Source: Yersinia bercovieri ATCC 43970 (GTDB taxonomy: Bacteria > Pseudomonadota > Gammaproteobacteria > Enterobacterales > Enterobacteriaceae). Taken from it: a DNA stretch of 64,000 nucleotides. Shown one piece after another: positions 27,551-37,633 of the stretch; position 1 is the stretch's first letter; each line of letters begins with the position of its first letter. The notes under the pieces are model-generated. The model was not told the origin of the DNA. It saw only the letters and a program-made list of their open reading frames with translations, and ran no database searches. The translations under genes were made by a program, and so were the position numbers. The stretch is from NCBI RefSeq assembly GCF_013282745.1, contig NZ_CP054044.1, positions 248,001-312,000 on the forward strand, read 5' to 3'.

Positions 27551-28000
27551 ATGACGTGGATAATTATTGCTGTTCTGATCGTGGTTTTTATTGTGGGCTA
27601 CCGTGTATTGACATCAGATACCCGTAAGGCTGTGGATACGCTGGCTAATTTACTGAAGATAAAACCCATATATATTGAGTCGATGTTGCAAGAGATGGGG
27701 CAACGTCAAACTCAAATGTTTATCCGCTCCACCAGCAATGGTTACGCCGAGGATGTTAGAAAGGCGGCATATCTGGTTTTCATCTATCAGACCTTTATTA
27801 AAGATCCCTCCGACGAAAATGTAATGCAATGGCGAAACACGCTGGTTCGCGCACATATATCCCCAATGCTAACGGCCGAACACACTGAAGCGGCATTGTT
27901 CTATTTTGCTGAGCTGGATTTAGATGCCTTTGAATTGGCGCAATTCCGCCGCCACTATAATCTGCATTTTAATCAGGAAGCTGACGCCGTATTGCATTGA
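27551..28000 (+). CDS. DUF1198 family protein (YicN-like)
   Basis: A 149-residue protein starting with one membrane helix (residues 2-20, WIIIAVLIVVFIVGYRVLT). A soluble domain follows, with the SDTRKAVDTLANLLKI, SMLQEMGQ and FRRHYNLHFNQ blocks that match the E. coli YicN/DUF1198 family. No catalytic motif is visible. It lies 91 bases after the MbeD-like gene in the same direction. Confidence 0.8.
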   Translation: MTWIIIAVLIVVFIVGYRVLTSDTRKAVDTLANLLKIKPIYIESMLQEMGQRQTQMFIRSTSNGYAEDVRKAAYLVFIYQTFIKDPSDENVMQWRNTLVRAHISPMLTAEHTEAALFYFAELDLDAFELAQFRRHYNLHFNQEADAVLH

Positions 28001-28046
28001 TAATAGCACTACGGCGCGATGATATGTATTGCGGTAGGGTAGCGCG

Positions 28047-28388
28047 CTAAATGGTCTGAAACATGCTGTTCAGGTAGCGCAATAATATTTCCCTTGAACT
28101 AAAACCGTGAGCAATACCGTAGCGATCTGCGGCTTCCCCCGCCAGATAGAGTGGAAACTCAACATACTTATCACTGATACGAATAGTGGCTGTCGGTGTG
28201 GCAAACAGCAAACTTTTATCTTTTTGCGCGGGGTGGATAACCAAAGCAGTCCTACCCATGCGAGCTTCACGATTCACATAAACATAGTGTCCCGCTTTCC
28301 GATAACCGTAAGCCTGATCAACCGTATAATCCCGCTCAAAGCCGGCACTCTCCAGCACTCTAGCCACTTCATCTGGCCGTAAATACAT
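28047..28388 (-). CDS. Small conserved protein, probably DUF2002
   Basis: A 113-residue soluble protein with the start [23 protein letters not shown] and the segment [22 protein letters not shown] believe this is the DUF2002 family of enterobacterial cytoplasmic proteins. No enzymatic motif is seen. Its stop faces that of the DUF1198 gene, with 46 bases between them. Confidence 0.65.
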   Translation of the reverse strand: MYLRPDEVARVLESAGFERDYTVDQAYGYRKAGHYVYVNREARMGRTALVIHPAQKDKSLLFATPTATIRISDKYVEFPLYLAGEAADRYGIAHGFSSREILLRYLNSMFQTI

Positions 28389-28522
28389 TTACTTTCCCTC
28401 TTTTTAACTACTATTGAGCGACCTTACCGCAATAAATAAGGGAAACCACCTCTTTATTGGCTCAAAACGGCTATTTAGGAATAGTCCACACGCCACTGCG
28501 AGGGGATGAGGGGTCATGTCGG

Positions 28523-28621
28523 CTAAATAACCGAGTCAGTCAGCAATAATACGCAGGCAAGTAATAGACCACACAACGTCACGACACCGAAAATCAGTTC
28601 AAACAGATAGCGATTGATCAT
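28523..28621 (-). CDS. Putative 32-residue single-helix membrane protein
   Basis: A short ORF starting at ATG 28621 and ending at TAG 28523-28525. The product has a polar start (MINRYLFEL), one continuous hydrophobic helix of about 19 residues (IFGVVTLCGLLLACVLLLT) and a short acidic end (DSVI). This is the classic shape of enterobacterial small membrane proteins. The ribosome binding site is weak (TAGG about ten bases before). It begins 20 bases after the asr terminator, so it needs read-through or its own promoter. I recognise no named family. Confidence 0.45.
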   Translation of the reverse strand: MINRYLFELIFGVVTLCGLLLACVLLLTDSVI

Positions 28622-28641
28622 GATGATTAGCCTATAAAAAA

Positions 28642-28667
28642 AGACACCCGGCATTAACCGAGTGTCT
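28642..28667 (-). terminator. Terminator of asr
   Basis: The stem AGACACTCGG / CCGGGTGTCT (one mismatch) is followed on the minus strand by a run of seven T. It lies 45 bases after the asr stop. Confidence 0.85.
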
Positions 28668-28712
28668 GGAATTGGCTAGATGGTGCGGTACAAGGCCCGC
28701 ATTCCGGCGTAA

Positions 28713-29069
28713 TTATGCAGCTGGAGCTGTTACTGATTTTTTAGCCGCTTTGTGATGTTTTTTAGCGGCTTGTGCTTTTTGAGCTGGCGCTTTTTTCACC
28801 TGTTTTTTAGCAGCCTGTGCTTTTTGTACTGCGGCTTTTTTCTCGTGTTTTTTAGCTTTAGCAGCTTGTGCTTTCTGCTCTGTTGTTTGTTTGGTGGCTT
28901 TATGCTTTTTATGTTGAGTTGCTTTAGCTGGTGCAGCTTTCTCTACAGCGGGTGCCGCAGTAGTAGTGGTAGTCGCTGGTGCCGCAGCAGTTGCAGTCGT
29001 TTCAGCAGCGAAAGCAACAGAAGACAGACCCATAGTTGCAGCAACGATCATCGCTAATACTTTTTTCAT
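28713..29069 (-). CDS. asr: Acid-shock protein Asr
   Basis: A 118-residue periplasmic protein from the ATG at 29069, which follows GAGGA by seven bases. A signal peptide ([20 protein letters not shown] then AA) is followed by an Ala/Thr stretch. A strongly basic region follows, built of repeats of the type [13 protein letters not shown] (about residues 55-112). The lysine- and alanine-rich repeats are the mark of Asr, which is induced at low pH and is processed in the periplasm. Repeat number probably varies between strains. Confidence 0.93.
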   Translation of the reverse strand: MKKVLAMIVAATMGLSSVAFAAETTATAAAPATTTTTAAPAVEKAAPAKATQHKKHKATKQTTEQKAQAAKAKKHEKKAAVQKAQAAKKQVKKAPAQKAQAAKKHHKAAKKSVTAPAA

Positions 29070-29122
29070 TTTCAAATCCTCAGAGTTTTTTCGCTAAGCC
29101 CCCGATGGGGCCGTTGGGAAGA

Positions 29123-29184
29123 ATCATAGAGGAATGAATTTTCTCTTTCCGTGAGTCATTGGTTTCGCTAAGTAACCAAATGTA
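29123..29184 (-). promoter_or_regulatory. asr: asr promoter with RstA box
   Basis: The sequence AGTAACCAAATGTA at 29171-29184 is the reverse complement of the RstA box TACATNTNGTTACA with one mismatch. A -10 TATGAT on the minus strand is at 29123-29128, giving a start near 29116 and placing the box centre near -61, a normal activator position. E. coli asr is activated by RstA under acid. A small GCCCC-GAT-GGGGC hairpin follows in the leader. Confidence 0.65.
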
Positions 29185-29306
29185 CAAAGTCATGGTGATG
29201 ATGATTGGTGCCATAAATGCTACTCACCTTCGGATTACTCCTGAAGCCCATTTATCGGCTGATTGATGGTCTATGCTTAATATTCATCAGGCAAATGGAG
29301 AGTCAA

Positions 29307-29615
29307 ATGTTCAAAAAATCAGAAAAAATCGAAAGAGACCTCGATCAAGATGTGACCCTTCTGGCAGATACTCTCGACGATGTCTTGCGCTCATCAGGTG
29401 AGAAAACCAAAGAGGAGCTGACCAAGGTGCGCCAAAATGCCGAAGGGGTTTTACGTGATGCTCGAGCGCGGTTCAGTGGCTCGACCAGCCTTAAGCAGCA
29501 TGCCCGCGATGTGGCCGGCAATGCAGATAACTATATCCGCGATAAGCCATGGCAAGGTGTCGGTATTGGTGCCGCCGTCGGTATCGTACTGGGTGTGCTG
29601 CTGGCACGCCGCTAA
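29307..29615 (+). CDS. DUF883 (ElaB/YqjD family) ribosome-associated membrane protein
   Basis: A protein of 102 residues from the ATG at 29307 behind GGAG. The body is charged and helical (LADTLDDVLRSSGEKTKEELTKVR) and the C-terminus is a single membrane helix, GVGIGAAVGIVLGVLLARR, with the family's ending double Arg. Members such as YqjD and ElaB bind ribosomes at the inner membrane in stationary phase. Which of the paralogues this is cannot be told. Confidence 0.88.
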   Translation: MFKKSEKIERDLDQDVTLLADTLDDVLRSSGEKTKEELTKVRQNAEGVLRDARARFSGSTSLKQHARDVAGNADNYIRDKPWQGVGIGAAVGIVLGVLLARR

Positions 29616-29689
29616 AATCAAGCTGATGCCGATAACTCATCACCCTCATTGCTGTGTCTACTGTATTTGAGTTGCGTTTGTTTATCGGC

Positions 29690-29715
29690 GGCCCAGGTGA
29701 CCCTCACCTCGGGCC
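29690..29715. terminator. GC-rich hairpin between two convergent genes
   Basis: GGCCC-A-GGTGA pairs with TCACC-TC-GGGCC around loop CCC. It lacks a T-tract on either side, so its use as a terminator is uncertain. Confidence 0.4.
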
Positions 29716-29723
29716 AACACCTT

Positions 29724-31184
29724 CTATCCCTCAGATAAAGCGCTGACTATTTTTGCCAGCCGTGCCACCAGTTGATCGGTTTCTGTCACTGACGTCAAAT
29801 TAGTAAAGCCCATTAGCAGGCCATTCTCTTGGTTGCCGCCCACTCTCTCTGCCAGCGCCCAGTCTGATAGAGCCTGAATCGCCAGCCCTTGGCGCTGAGC
29901 CTCTGCGGCAACAACCCGATCAACAAAACGGCTATCCAGCCGCGCCAGTAATTGAATGCCACCCGACTGCCGTTCAACCTCGACGATACCCGCAAGTTGT
30001 CGCATCAGACTGACGGATAACATTTCGCGACGCTCTGCATAGAGGTGGCGCATCCGTTTAAGGTGGCGATAAAAATGCCCCTGATTCATAAATTCCGCCA
30101 CACTGGCCTGTATCAATGGCGGGCAGGCGCAGGTGCGCAATTGGCAACGGTGATTAAATACCGCCACCAGCGCGGGGGGCACCACCAGATAGGCCAGCCG
30201 CAGTGCTGGAAACATCACTTTGCTAAATGTTCCGGCATAGAGTACCCGCCCTTGCCTATCCATACTTTTCAGCGGAGGCAGTGGTCGGCCCTGATAGCGG
30301 AACTCACTGTCATAATCATCCTCAATGATCCAGGATTGCTGCTGCTCAGCCCAATCCAGTAGCGCCATGCGCCGCACTAAACTGAGCGCCACACCTAATG
30401 GGCTTTGATGTGCCGGTGTGATAATGGCAAAACGCGCCTGCGGGCAACACTGAGTGGCGGCGCTCACATCCATGCCTTCGTCATCCACCCTCACTGGATG
30501 TGGAATCAATCCCGCTTCGCGGATCAGCTGTTGAGTCGCTGGGTAGCCGGGATCTTCCAGCCAGCCACAATCACCGGGTTTCAGTAAGCTACTGACCACC
30601 AAATCCAGTAGCGATTGATAACCAGCGCAGATAAATACTTGTTCCGGTTGGCAACTAAACCCCCGTGAGAGCTGCAAATAGTGAGCAATTGATGCACGTA
30701 AGGCGGGTAATCCGGTGGCGGGAGGGTGCCCGAGTGATGCGGCGGTCAAGCTATGCAGCTGTTTAGCCATCATTCGCCCCCATTGCGCGCGCGGGAAGGC
30801 ATCCAGTGCTGGTAGCCCCAACTGAAACGGCAGCGCCATCATACGATTAGCTGATAATGCATGGTTGACGGCAATGGGTTGACGGCCTTCAGCTACACTG
30901 TTCAATGGCAGCAAAGGGGCATCAAGCAGCTGGGCTGAAACGTAAGTTCCCCCCTGCCCACGGCTTTGTAAAAAGCCCTCGGCAATCAATTGGGCATAGG
31001 CGTTTTCCACAGTCCCGCGCGCGACCCCCACTTCACTGGCCAGCGCCCGAACCGAGGGCACCCGAGTATTAGGTAGCAGTGCGCCCTGAACAATCGCATC
31101 TTTAATACGTTGATAAATCTGGCGATAAACCGGCTCGTTTTGTTGACGATCCAAATTCAACAGGCGCGAAAACACCTTCATCAT
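29724..31184 (-). CDS. MocR/PdxR-type regulator (GntR helix-turn-helix fused to aminotransferase fold)
   Basis: A 486-residue fusion. The N-terminal winged helix (about 15-85) reads PVYRQIYQRIKDAIVQG then LPSVRALASEVGVARGTVENAY, standard for GntR. The rest is a fold-type I aminotransferase domain. The PLP lysine is in YAGTFSKVMFPALRL near residue 313, and PLP-contact residues lie in IIEDDYDSEFRY. Such proteins sense PLP or amino compounds. It is divergent from the AhpD-like gene at 31281, which is its likely target. The target pathway is not known. Confidence 0.9.
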   Translation of the reverse strand: MMKVFSRLLNLDRQQNEPVYRQIYQRIKDAIVQGALLPNTRVPSVRALASEVGVARGTVENAYAQLIAEGFLQSRGQGGTYVSAQLLDAPLLPLNSVAEGRQPIAVNHALSANRMMALPFQLGLPALDAFPRAQWGRMMAKQLHSLTAASLGHPPATGLPALRASIAHYLQLSRGFSCQPEQVFICAGYQSLLDLVVSSLLKPGDCGWLEDPGYPATQQLIREAGLIPHPVRVDDEGMDVSAATQCCPQARFAIITPAHQSPLGVALSLVRRMALLDWAEQQQSWIIEDDYDSEFRYQGRPLPPLKSMDRQGRVLYAGTFSKVMFPALRLAYLVVPPALVAVFNHRCQLRTCACPPLIQASVAEFMNQGHFYRHLKRMRHLYAERREMLSVSLMRQLAGIVEVERQSGGIQLLARLDSRFVDRVVAAEAQRQGLAIQALSDWALAERVGGNQENGLLMGFTNLTSVTETDQLVARLAKIVSALSEG

Positions 31185-31280
31185 GACCCACTAAAATAAG
31201 TAATTTATGGCCCTATAGTATAGGCCATGGTGTTGCTAGAGTAGCGCCATATTTTACTATCAACATCACAGGTAACTATC

Positions 31281-31712
31281 ATGGTTAAGCAGCGCCTCTA
31301 TTTTTCCGAACTCTCTCCAGCCACCTACAAAGCACTGGTAAACACCTCCCTCACGCTGGATAAAAGTTCGTTGCCAAAAGCAATGATCGAATTGATTTTT
31401 ATGCGGGTTTCACAAATTAACGGCTGTGCGTTCTGTCTGGATATGCACGGTAAATTTTTACGGGCCAATGGCTTTGATAACGCCAAAATGGATACGATCG
31501 CTGGGTGGCGGCTGAGTCATGCTTTCAGTGAAGCTGAACGGGCGGCACTGGATTGGGCAGAAGCGGTCACTAACATCACCACCAGCGGCACACCTGATCA
31601 TATTTTCGACGCCTTGAAGGCCCATTTTACTGATGCCGAAATTTCTGACTTAACTTTTGCTATCAGCATCATGAATGCATTTAACCGGTTAGCCGTCAGT
31701 CTGCGCCAGTAA
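31281..31712 (+). CDS. Carboxymuconolactone decarboxylase/AhpD-like protein
   Basis: A 143-residue all-helical protein of the AhpD/CMD superfamily. It carries the redox motif as CAFCLDMHGK near residue 53, with both cysteines and the histidine, so it is probably a peroxidase-linked thiol protein and not a decarboxylase. The N-terminal part reads LSPATYKALVNTSLTLDKS. It lies 96 bases from the divergent MocR regulator and has no other partner gene. Confidence 0.88.
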   Translation: MVKQRLYFSELSPATYKALVNTSLTLDKSSLPKAMIELIFMRVSQINGCAFCLDMHGKFLRANGFDNAKMDTIAGWRLSHAFSEAERAALDWAEAVTNITTSGTPDHIFDALKAHFTDAEISDLTFAISIMNAFNRLAVSLRQ

Positions 31713-31833
31713 CAGATCCATCCCGCCCCCTTCTGCGTTAAAAATATTTTTACCCTGCTCATTATTACCAAACTCTGCTGCCAGCCCCGTGCTGGCGGCC
31801 TTGTCTCTATATGGCTCACAGAATACATGCAAA

Positions 31834-31880
31834 TAACTACATATGGTGTGGTTGAATTAAATAAACACTAGATATAGTAT
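31834..31880 (+). promoter_or_regulatory. Pair of NrdR boxes upstream of nrdHIEF
   Basis: Two related 16-base sites share the pattern ACTA-C/G-ATAT-R-GT-R-T: the first at about 31834-31849, the second at 31865-31880. They are 31 bases apart, three turns of DNA, which is the known spacing for NrdR boxes. NrdR represses ribonucleotide reductase genes when dATP is high. The second box overlaps a likely -10 region about 110 bases upstream of nrdH. Confidence 0.7.
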
Positions 31881-31986
31881 TTAACTATCATCTGCGGGAA
31901 TGAAACTGTGGTTGATAATCAGGGGCAGGTCGTCACGACACACGAACAACCTGGCTAATTACGCCTTTCCTCAATACAAAAGGTAA

Positions 31987-32232
31987 ATGCGAATCATGAG
32001 CATTATTATTTACAGTAAACCCGATTGTGTCCAGTGCAATGCCACCTACCGGGCTTTGGATAAACAGGGAATCGCTTATCAGGTCATTGATTTAACAGAA
32101 GATATGCAGGCATTAACTCACGTTAAATCCCTTGGCTATCAGCAAGTGCCGGTGATTATTGCCGGTGATGACCATTGGTCTGGCTTTCGTCCCGATAAAA
32201 TAAGCGCACTGGCTCAAGCTGTCAGTGCCTGA
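31987..32232 (+). CDS. nrdH: Glutaredoxin-like electron donor NrdH
   Basis: An 81-residue thioredoxin-fold protein that reduces the NrdEF ribonucleotide reductase. The redox motif is CVQC near residue 14, and the C-terminal block WSGFRPDKI is the NrdH mark. Two starts are possible: the ATG at 31987, very close to AAAAGG, or the ATG at 31996, which gives a more usual 78 residues ([11 protein letters not shown]). It is the first gene of nrdHIEF. Confidence 0.93.
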   Translation: MRIMSIIIYSKPDCVQCNATYRALDKQGIAYQVIDLTEDMQALTHVKSLGYQQVPVIIAGDDHWSGFRPDKISALAQAVSA

Positions 32233-32245
32233 TGAGGGCAATGGC

Positions 32246-32650
32246 ATGAACCCGCTGGTCTATTTTTCCAGTTCGTCACAGAACACCCACCGTTTTATCG
32301 GGAAGCTCGAACTCCCTGCGATACGAATCCCCATTGCGGGGGCGCGGGGAAAATTACGGGTCGAGCAACCCTATATTTTGTTAGTACCCAGTTATGGCGG
32401 CGGCAGCCCGGTAGGCACAGTGCCGATTCAGGTCATTCGGTTTCTCAATGATCCCCATAACCGTTCACTGATTCGCGGTGTCATTGCCGCGGGTAACACT
32501 AATTTTGGCGACGCCTACTGCCTGGCGGGAAAAATCATCTCGCAAAAATGTCAGGTGCCTTATCTGTATCGTTTTGAACTACTGGGTACAGCTGAAGATG
32601 TGGCAAACGTGCGCAAGGGAGTAACTGAATTTTGGCAACGACAGAACTGA
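32246..32650 (+). CDS. nrdI: Flavodoxin-like NrdI
   Basis: A protein of 134 residues from the ATG at 32246 that supplies the oxidant for assembling the manganese-tyrosyl cofactor of NrdF. The N-terminal [12 protein letters not shown] binds the FMN phosphate. PSYGGG near residue 50 and the [13 protein letters not shown] loop also contact flavin. It lies 13 bases after nrdH. Its last 19 bases overlap nrdE. Confidence 0.93.
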   Translation: MNPLVYFSSSSQNTHRFIGKLELPAIRIPIAGARGKLRVEQPYILLVPSYGGGSPVGTVPIQVIRFLNDPHNRSLIRGVIAAGNTNFGDAYCLAGKIISQKCQVPYLYRFELLGTAEDVANVRKGVTEFWQRQN

Positions 32651-34782
32651 AAATCACCGATCCATCCAACAGCGAGCTTGATTATCACTCACTGAATGCG
32701 ATGCTGAACCTCTATGACGCAGACGGGCATATCCAATTTGATAAAGACCGGCTGGCAGCGCGGCAATATTTCTTGCAGCACGTCAATCAAAACACCGTGT
32801 TCTTCCATAATTTGCAGGAGAAACTCAACTACCTGATTGAGGAGGAGTATTACGAAAAAGAGGTTCTGGATCAGTATGACTTCAGCTTTATCAAGAGCCT
32901 ATTCCAGCAAGCTTATAGCAAAAAATTCCGCTTCCCGACTTTCCTTGGCGCGTTTAAGTATTACACCAGCTATACCCTGAAAACCTTTGATGGCAAACGC
33001 TATTTGGAGCGCTATGAAGATCGCGTTTGCATGGTTGCGCTGACACTGGCGGCCGGTAACCCACAACTGGCGCGGGAGTTGGTCGAGGAGATAATCTCTG
33101 GCCGCTTCCAACCCGCCACCCCGACCTTCCTCAATTGCGGTAAAAAGCAGCGCGGTGAACTGGTCTCCTGCTTCTTGTTGCGCATTGAAGACAATATGGA
33201 GTCCATTGGTCGCTCAATAAACTCGGCGCTGCAGTTGTCTAAACGTGGCGGCGGGGTGGCTTTCTTGCTGAGCAATATTCGTGAAGTCGGTGCGCCTATC
33301 AAGCGGATTGAAAATCAGTCCTCCGGGGTCATTCCCATCATGAAAATGCTGGAAGATGCTTTCTCTTACGCCAATCAATTGGGGGCGCGACAAGGTGCGG
33401 GGGCAGTCTATCTCCATGCCCATCATCCCGATATTTTGCGTTTTCTCGATACCAAACGGGAAAATGCTGATGAAAAAGTGCGCATTAAAACCCTGTCACT
33501 GGGGGTGGTTATCCCGGATATCACCTTTGAGCTGGCGAAAAATAGTGAGGATATGTACCTATTTTCGCCTTATGACGTAGAGCAGGTCTACGGCGTGCCA
33601 ATGTCAGAGATCAGCATCAGCGAAAAATACCGCGAAATGGTTGATAACAAACGCATCCGTAAAAGCAAGATCAAGGCGCGCGAGTTCTTCCAGATCCTGG
33701 CAGAGATTCAGTTTGAGTCCGGCTACCCCTATATGATGTTTGAAGATACGGTGAATCGCGCCAACCCAATCAAAGGCCGGATCAATATGAGTAATCTGTG
33801 CTCAGAGATCTTGCAGGTTAATTCACCTACCGAATATAACGACGACCTCAGCTATCGTCATATTGGCAAAGATATCTCCTGTAATTTGGGTTCACTGAAT
33901 ATCGCCCACACCATGGATTCACCAGACTTTGGTAAATCCATTGAAACCGCCATTCGTGGATTAACCGCAGTCTCTGACATGAGCAATATTCGCTCAGTAC
34001 CCTCAATTGAAAAAGGCAATCAGGAGTCCCACGCTATTGGCCTCGGGCAGATGAATCTGCACGGTTATCTGGCGCGCGAGCGCATTTTTTACGGCTCAGA
34101 AGAGGCGCTGGATTTCACCAATATCTACTTCTATACCGTGGTGTACCATGCGATCCGGGCATCTAACCTGCTGGCAATAGAGCGCGGTTGCCACTTTAAG
34201 GGCTTTGATGAGTCGGCTTATGCTTCGGGTAGCTATTTCACTAAATATATCGCACAGCGCTGGCAGCCTAAAACCGCCAAGGTAGAGGCGCTGTTTGCCG
34301 ATGTAGGCATTACAATTCCCGACCAGCAAGATTGGGCCGCCCTGCGCCAATCCGTGATGGAACACGGCATCTATAATCAGAACTTGCAGGCCGTGCCGCC
34401 AACTGGTTCAATTTCATATATCAATCATTCGACATCAAGCATTCACCCAATTGTCTCTCCAATTGAGATCCGCAAAGAGGGCAAGATTGGTCGCGTCTAC
34501 TATCCCGCACCTTATATGACCAACGACAATCTTGAGTATTATCAAGATGCTTATCAGATAGGGCCGGAGAAAATCATCGATACCTACGCCGAGGCGACTC
34601 AGCATGTCGATCAGGGGCTATCACTGACACTCTTCTTCCGCGATACCGCCACCACCCGCGATATTAACAGAGCGCAGATATATGCCTGGAAGAGAGGGAT
34701 TAAAACTATTTATTACATTCGGCTGCGTCAGATGGCGCTGGAAGGCACGGAAGTCGAAGGTTGTGTTTCCTGCTCGCTGTAA
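32632..34782 (+). CDS. nrdE: Ribonucleotide reductase class Ib alpha subunit NrdE
   Basis: A 716-residue catalytic subunit that reduces ribonucleoside diphosphates. The start codon is TTG, ten bases after GGGAG, inside nrdI. The ATP-cone is short, as in class Ib. The active-site pair and radical chain are seen in [16 protein letters not shown] and [10 protein letters not shown], with the second cysteine in [12 protein letters not shown]. The C-terminal redox pair is VEGCVSCSL. The protein is very close to E. coli NrdE. Confidence 0.96.
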   Translation: MATTELKITDPSNSELDYHSLNAMLNLYDADGHIQFDKDRLAARQYFLQHVNQNTVFFHNLQEKLNYLIEEEYYEKEVLDQYDFSFIKSLFQQAYSKKFRFPTFLGAFKYYTSYTLKTFDGKRYLERYEDRVCMVALTLAAGNPQLARELVEEIISGRFQPATPTFLNCGKKQRGELVSCFLLRIEDNMESIGRSINSALQLSKRGGGVAFLLSNIREVGAPIKRIENQSSGVIPIMKMLEDAFSYANQLGARQGAGAVYLHAHHPDILRFLDTKRENADEKVRIKTLSLGVVIPDITFELAKNSEDMYLFSPYDVEQVYGVPMSEISISEKYREMVDNKRIRKSKIKAREFFQILAEIQFESGYPYMMFEDTVNRANPIKGRINMSNLCSEILQVNSPTEYNDDLSYRHIGKDISCNLGSLNIAHTMDSPDFGKSIETAIRGLTAVSDMSNIRSVPSIEKGNQESHAIGLGQMNLHGYLARERIFYGSEEALDFTNIYFYTVVYHAIRASNLLAIERGCHFKGFDESAYASGSYFTKYIAQRWQPKTAKVEALFADVGITIPDQQDWAALRQSVMEHGIYNQNLQAVPPTGSISYINHSTSSIHPIVSPIEIRKEGKIGRVYYPAPYMTNDNLEYYQDAYQIGPEKIIDTYAEATQHVDQGLSLTLFFRDTATTRDINRAQIYAWKRGIKTIYYIRLRQMALEGTEVEGCVSCSL

Positions 34783-34790
34783 ATGAATAA

Positions 34791-35786
<996 letters not shown>

Positions 35787-35846
35787 GCTTTCTCACTCTG
35801 CATCTTCCTCCCTTTGTCAGAGCATAAAAATTGGGGGGTCAAGACC

Positions 35847-35880
35847 AACAGGCAGCCCTATTGAGGTTGCCTGTTTTTTT
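35847..35880 (+). terminator. Terminator of nrdHIEF
   Basis: An 11-bp stem (AACAGGCAGCC / GGTTGCCTGTT, one wobble) with a 7-base loop, followed by TTTTT. It lies 60 bases after the nrdF stop. Confidence 0.88.
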
Positions 35881-36433
35881 CCTGCTATTGCCCTCCAATT
35901 TCGCCCTAAAGATACTCCATCAACCTCGCCCTATTTTTGCCGGTTCAACGGCCAGAGCAAGTAGCAGAATTTGAAATTATCATCTCGCGATACATTTGGC
36001 GACAGACCAGAGCATTAGGGGACTCCGCCCATCTGGCATGGCCAACAAAAATACCCTATTAGCCCAGCTAACTACACCTCTACAGAGCTAAATGAGAGCC
36101 AATTTTCAGGAAAGATATAATCAATAGTGATACAAAATAATATTCACTATATATGCGTAATATTTATACCAATAATCGACTAATTAGCCATTACTCTCAC
36201 CGGCAATATTAGACAATTTATCAGAGCCAAAAAACCACAATATTAACGCATGTAAATCAATCATTCTAAATGATATATATTGAAACAGCGACCGTTGCGA
36301 ATTTGATTATAAGGATATTGAGGGTTGTCTCAGATTCTCACTGTGTTAGGGTATATAGCGCTCTATTTTTCCATCAGGATAACATCGATCGAATAAACAT
36401 AATTCAAAATTGACAGAGGGATATACCAGCTGC
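35881..36433. promoter_or_regulatory. Upstream region of proVWX
   Basis: AT-rich, without a gene. A candidate promoter is TTGTCT at 36325-36330, a 16-base spacer, and TAGGGT at 36347-36352, giving a leader of about 75 bases. The E. coli proU main promoter has a similarly weak -10. The AT-rich DNA around it fits H-NS silencing that is relieved by osmotic stress. Confidence 0.5.
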
Positions 36434-37633
36434 ATGGCAATTAAACTCGAAGTAAAGAATCTATATAAAATATTTGGTGAGCATCCCGAACGGGCTTTTA
36501 AACTGCTTGAATCCGGCAAGAATAAAGAGCAGATATTTGCTAAAACAGGTTTGTCCGTTGGCGTTAAAGATGCCAATCTGGCCATTGAAGAAGGCGAGAT
36601 ATTCGTCATCATGGGATTATCCGGCTCCGGTAAATCCACCCTGGTACGCCTTCTCAATCGTCTGATAGAACCTACTCGTGGCGAAGTGCTGATCGACGGC
36701 GAAGATATTGCCAAAATATCGGATAGCGCCCTGCGCACTGTGCGTCGTAACAAGATCAGTATGGTCTTCCAATCCTTTGCATTAATGCCCCACTTGAATG
36801 TTCTTGATAATACTGCATTCGGCATGGAGTTGGCTGGCGTCCCTCAACAGGAGCGCCACGAAAAAGCCATGGAAGCTTTGCGTCAGGTGAGTCTAGACAG
36901 CTACGCCTACTCTTATCCCGATGAGCTTTCCGGCGGGATGCGGCAACGTGTCGGCTTAGCCCGCGCAATGGCCAACAACCCCGACATCTTATTGATGGAT
37001 GAGGCTTTTTCCGCCCTCGACCCATTAATCCGTACCGAAATGCAAGATGAGTTGGTCAAGTTACAGGCCAAACAGCAAAGAACCATCGTCTTTATCTCCC
37101 ATGACCTGGATGAAGCCATGCGCATTGGTGATCGTATTGCCATTATGCAGGGCGGCGTGGTCGTACAGGTCGGCACCCCAGATGAGATACTGAACAATCC
37201 GGCTAATGACTATGTGCGCACCTTCTTCCGTGGCGTTGATATTAGCCACGTCTTCAGCGCCAAAGATATTGCGCGCCGACGTCCAGTCTCTTTGATTCGC
37301 AAAACCCCGGGTTTCGGCCCCCGTTCAGCATTAAAACTGCTTCAGGATGAAGACCGCGATTACGGCTATGTGCTGGAGCGCGGGCAGAAGTTTATTGGCG
37401 TGGTATCGATAGATTCACTGAAAAAAGCGTTGGCTGAAAACCAGTCGTTGGACAGCGCCTTACTGGCTGATCCCGCACCGGTTCCCGCAGATATGCCCCT
37501 CAGTGAGCTGATCTCACTGGTGGCACAAGCACCGTGCGCGGTGCCGGTGGTCGGTGAAGACAACAGCTATATCGGTATTATTTCCAAGGCCATGCTGTTA
37601 CAGGCCCTAGATAAGGAGACGCCAAATGAGTGA
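36434..37633 (+). CDS. proV: Glycine betaine/proline ABC importer ATPase ProV
   Basis: An ATPase of 399 residues from the ATG at 36434 ([18 protein letters not shown]). An upstream TTG start is not supported. Walker A is [12 protein letters not shown], the signature is [15 protein letters not shown], and Walker B is [12 protein letters not shown]. Two CBS domains form the last 120 residues or so and sense ionic strength. It drives uptake of compatible solutes in osmotic stress. The proW start overlaps its end by eight bases. Confidence 0.96.
   Translation: MAIKLEVKNLYKIFGEHPERAFKLLESGKNKEQIFAKTGLSVGVKDANLAIEEGEIFVIMGLSGSGKSTLVRLLNRLIEPTRGEVLIDGEDIAKISDSALRTVRRNKISMVFQSFALMPHLNVLDNTAFGMELAGVPQQERHEKAMEALRQVSLDSYAYSYPDELSGGMRQRVGLARAMANNPDILLMDEAFSALDPLIRTEMQDELVKLQAKQQRTIVFISHDLDEAMRIGDRIAIMQGGVVVQVGTPDEILNNPANDYVRTFFRGVDISHVFSAKDIARRRPVSLIRKTPGFGPRSALKLLQDEDRDYGYVLERGQKFIGVVSIDSLKKALAENQSLDSALLADPAPVPADMPLSELISLVAQAPCAVPVVGEDNSYIGIISKAMLLQALDKETPNE

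Noticed and set aside
28752..29057. Cys/Phe-rich frame opposite asr
   Set aside because: It is the antisense shadow of the Lys/Ala repeats of Asr.
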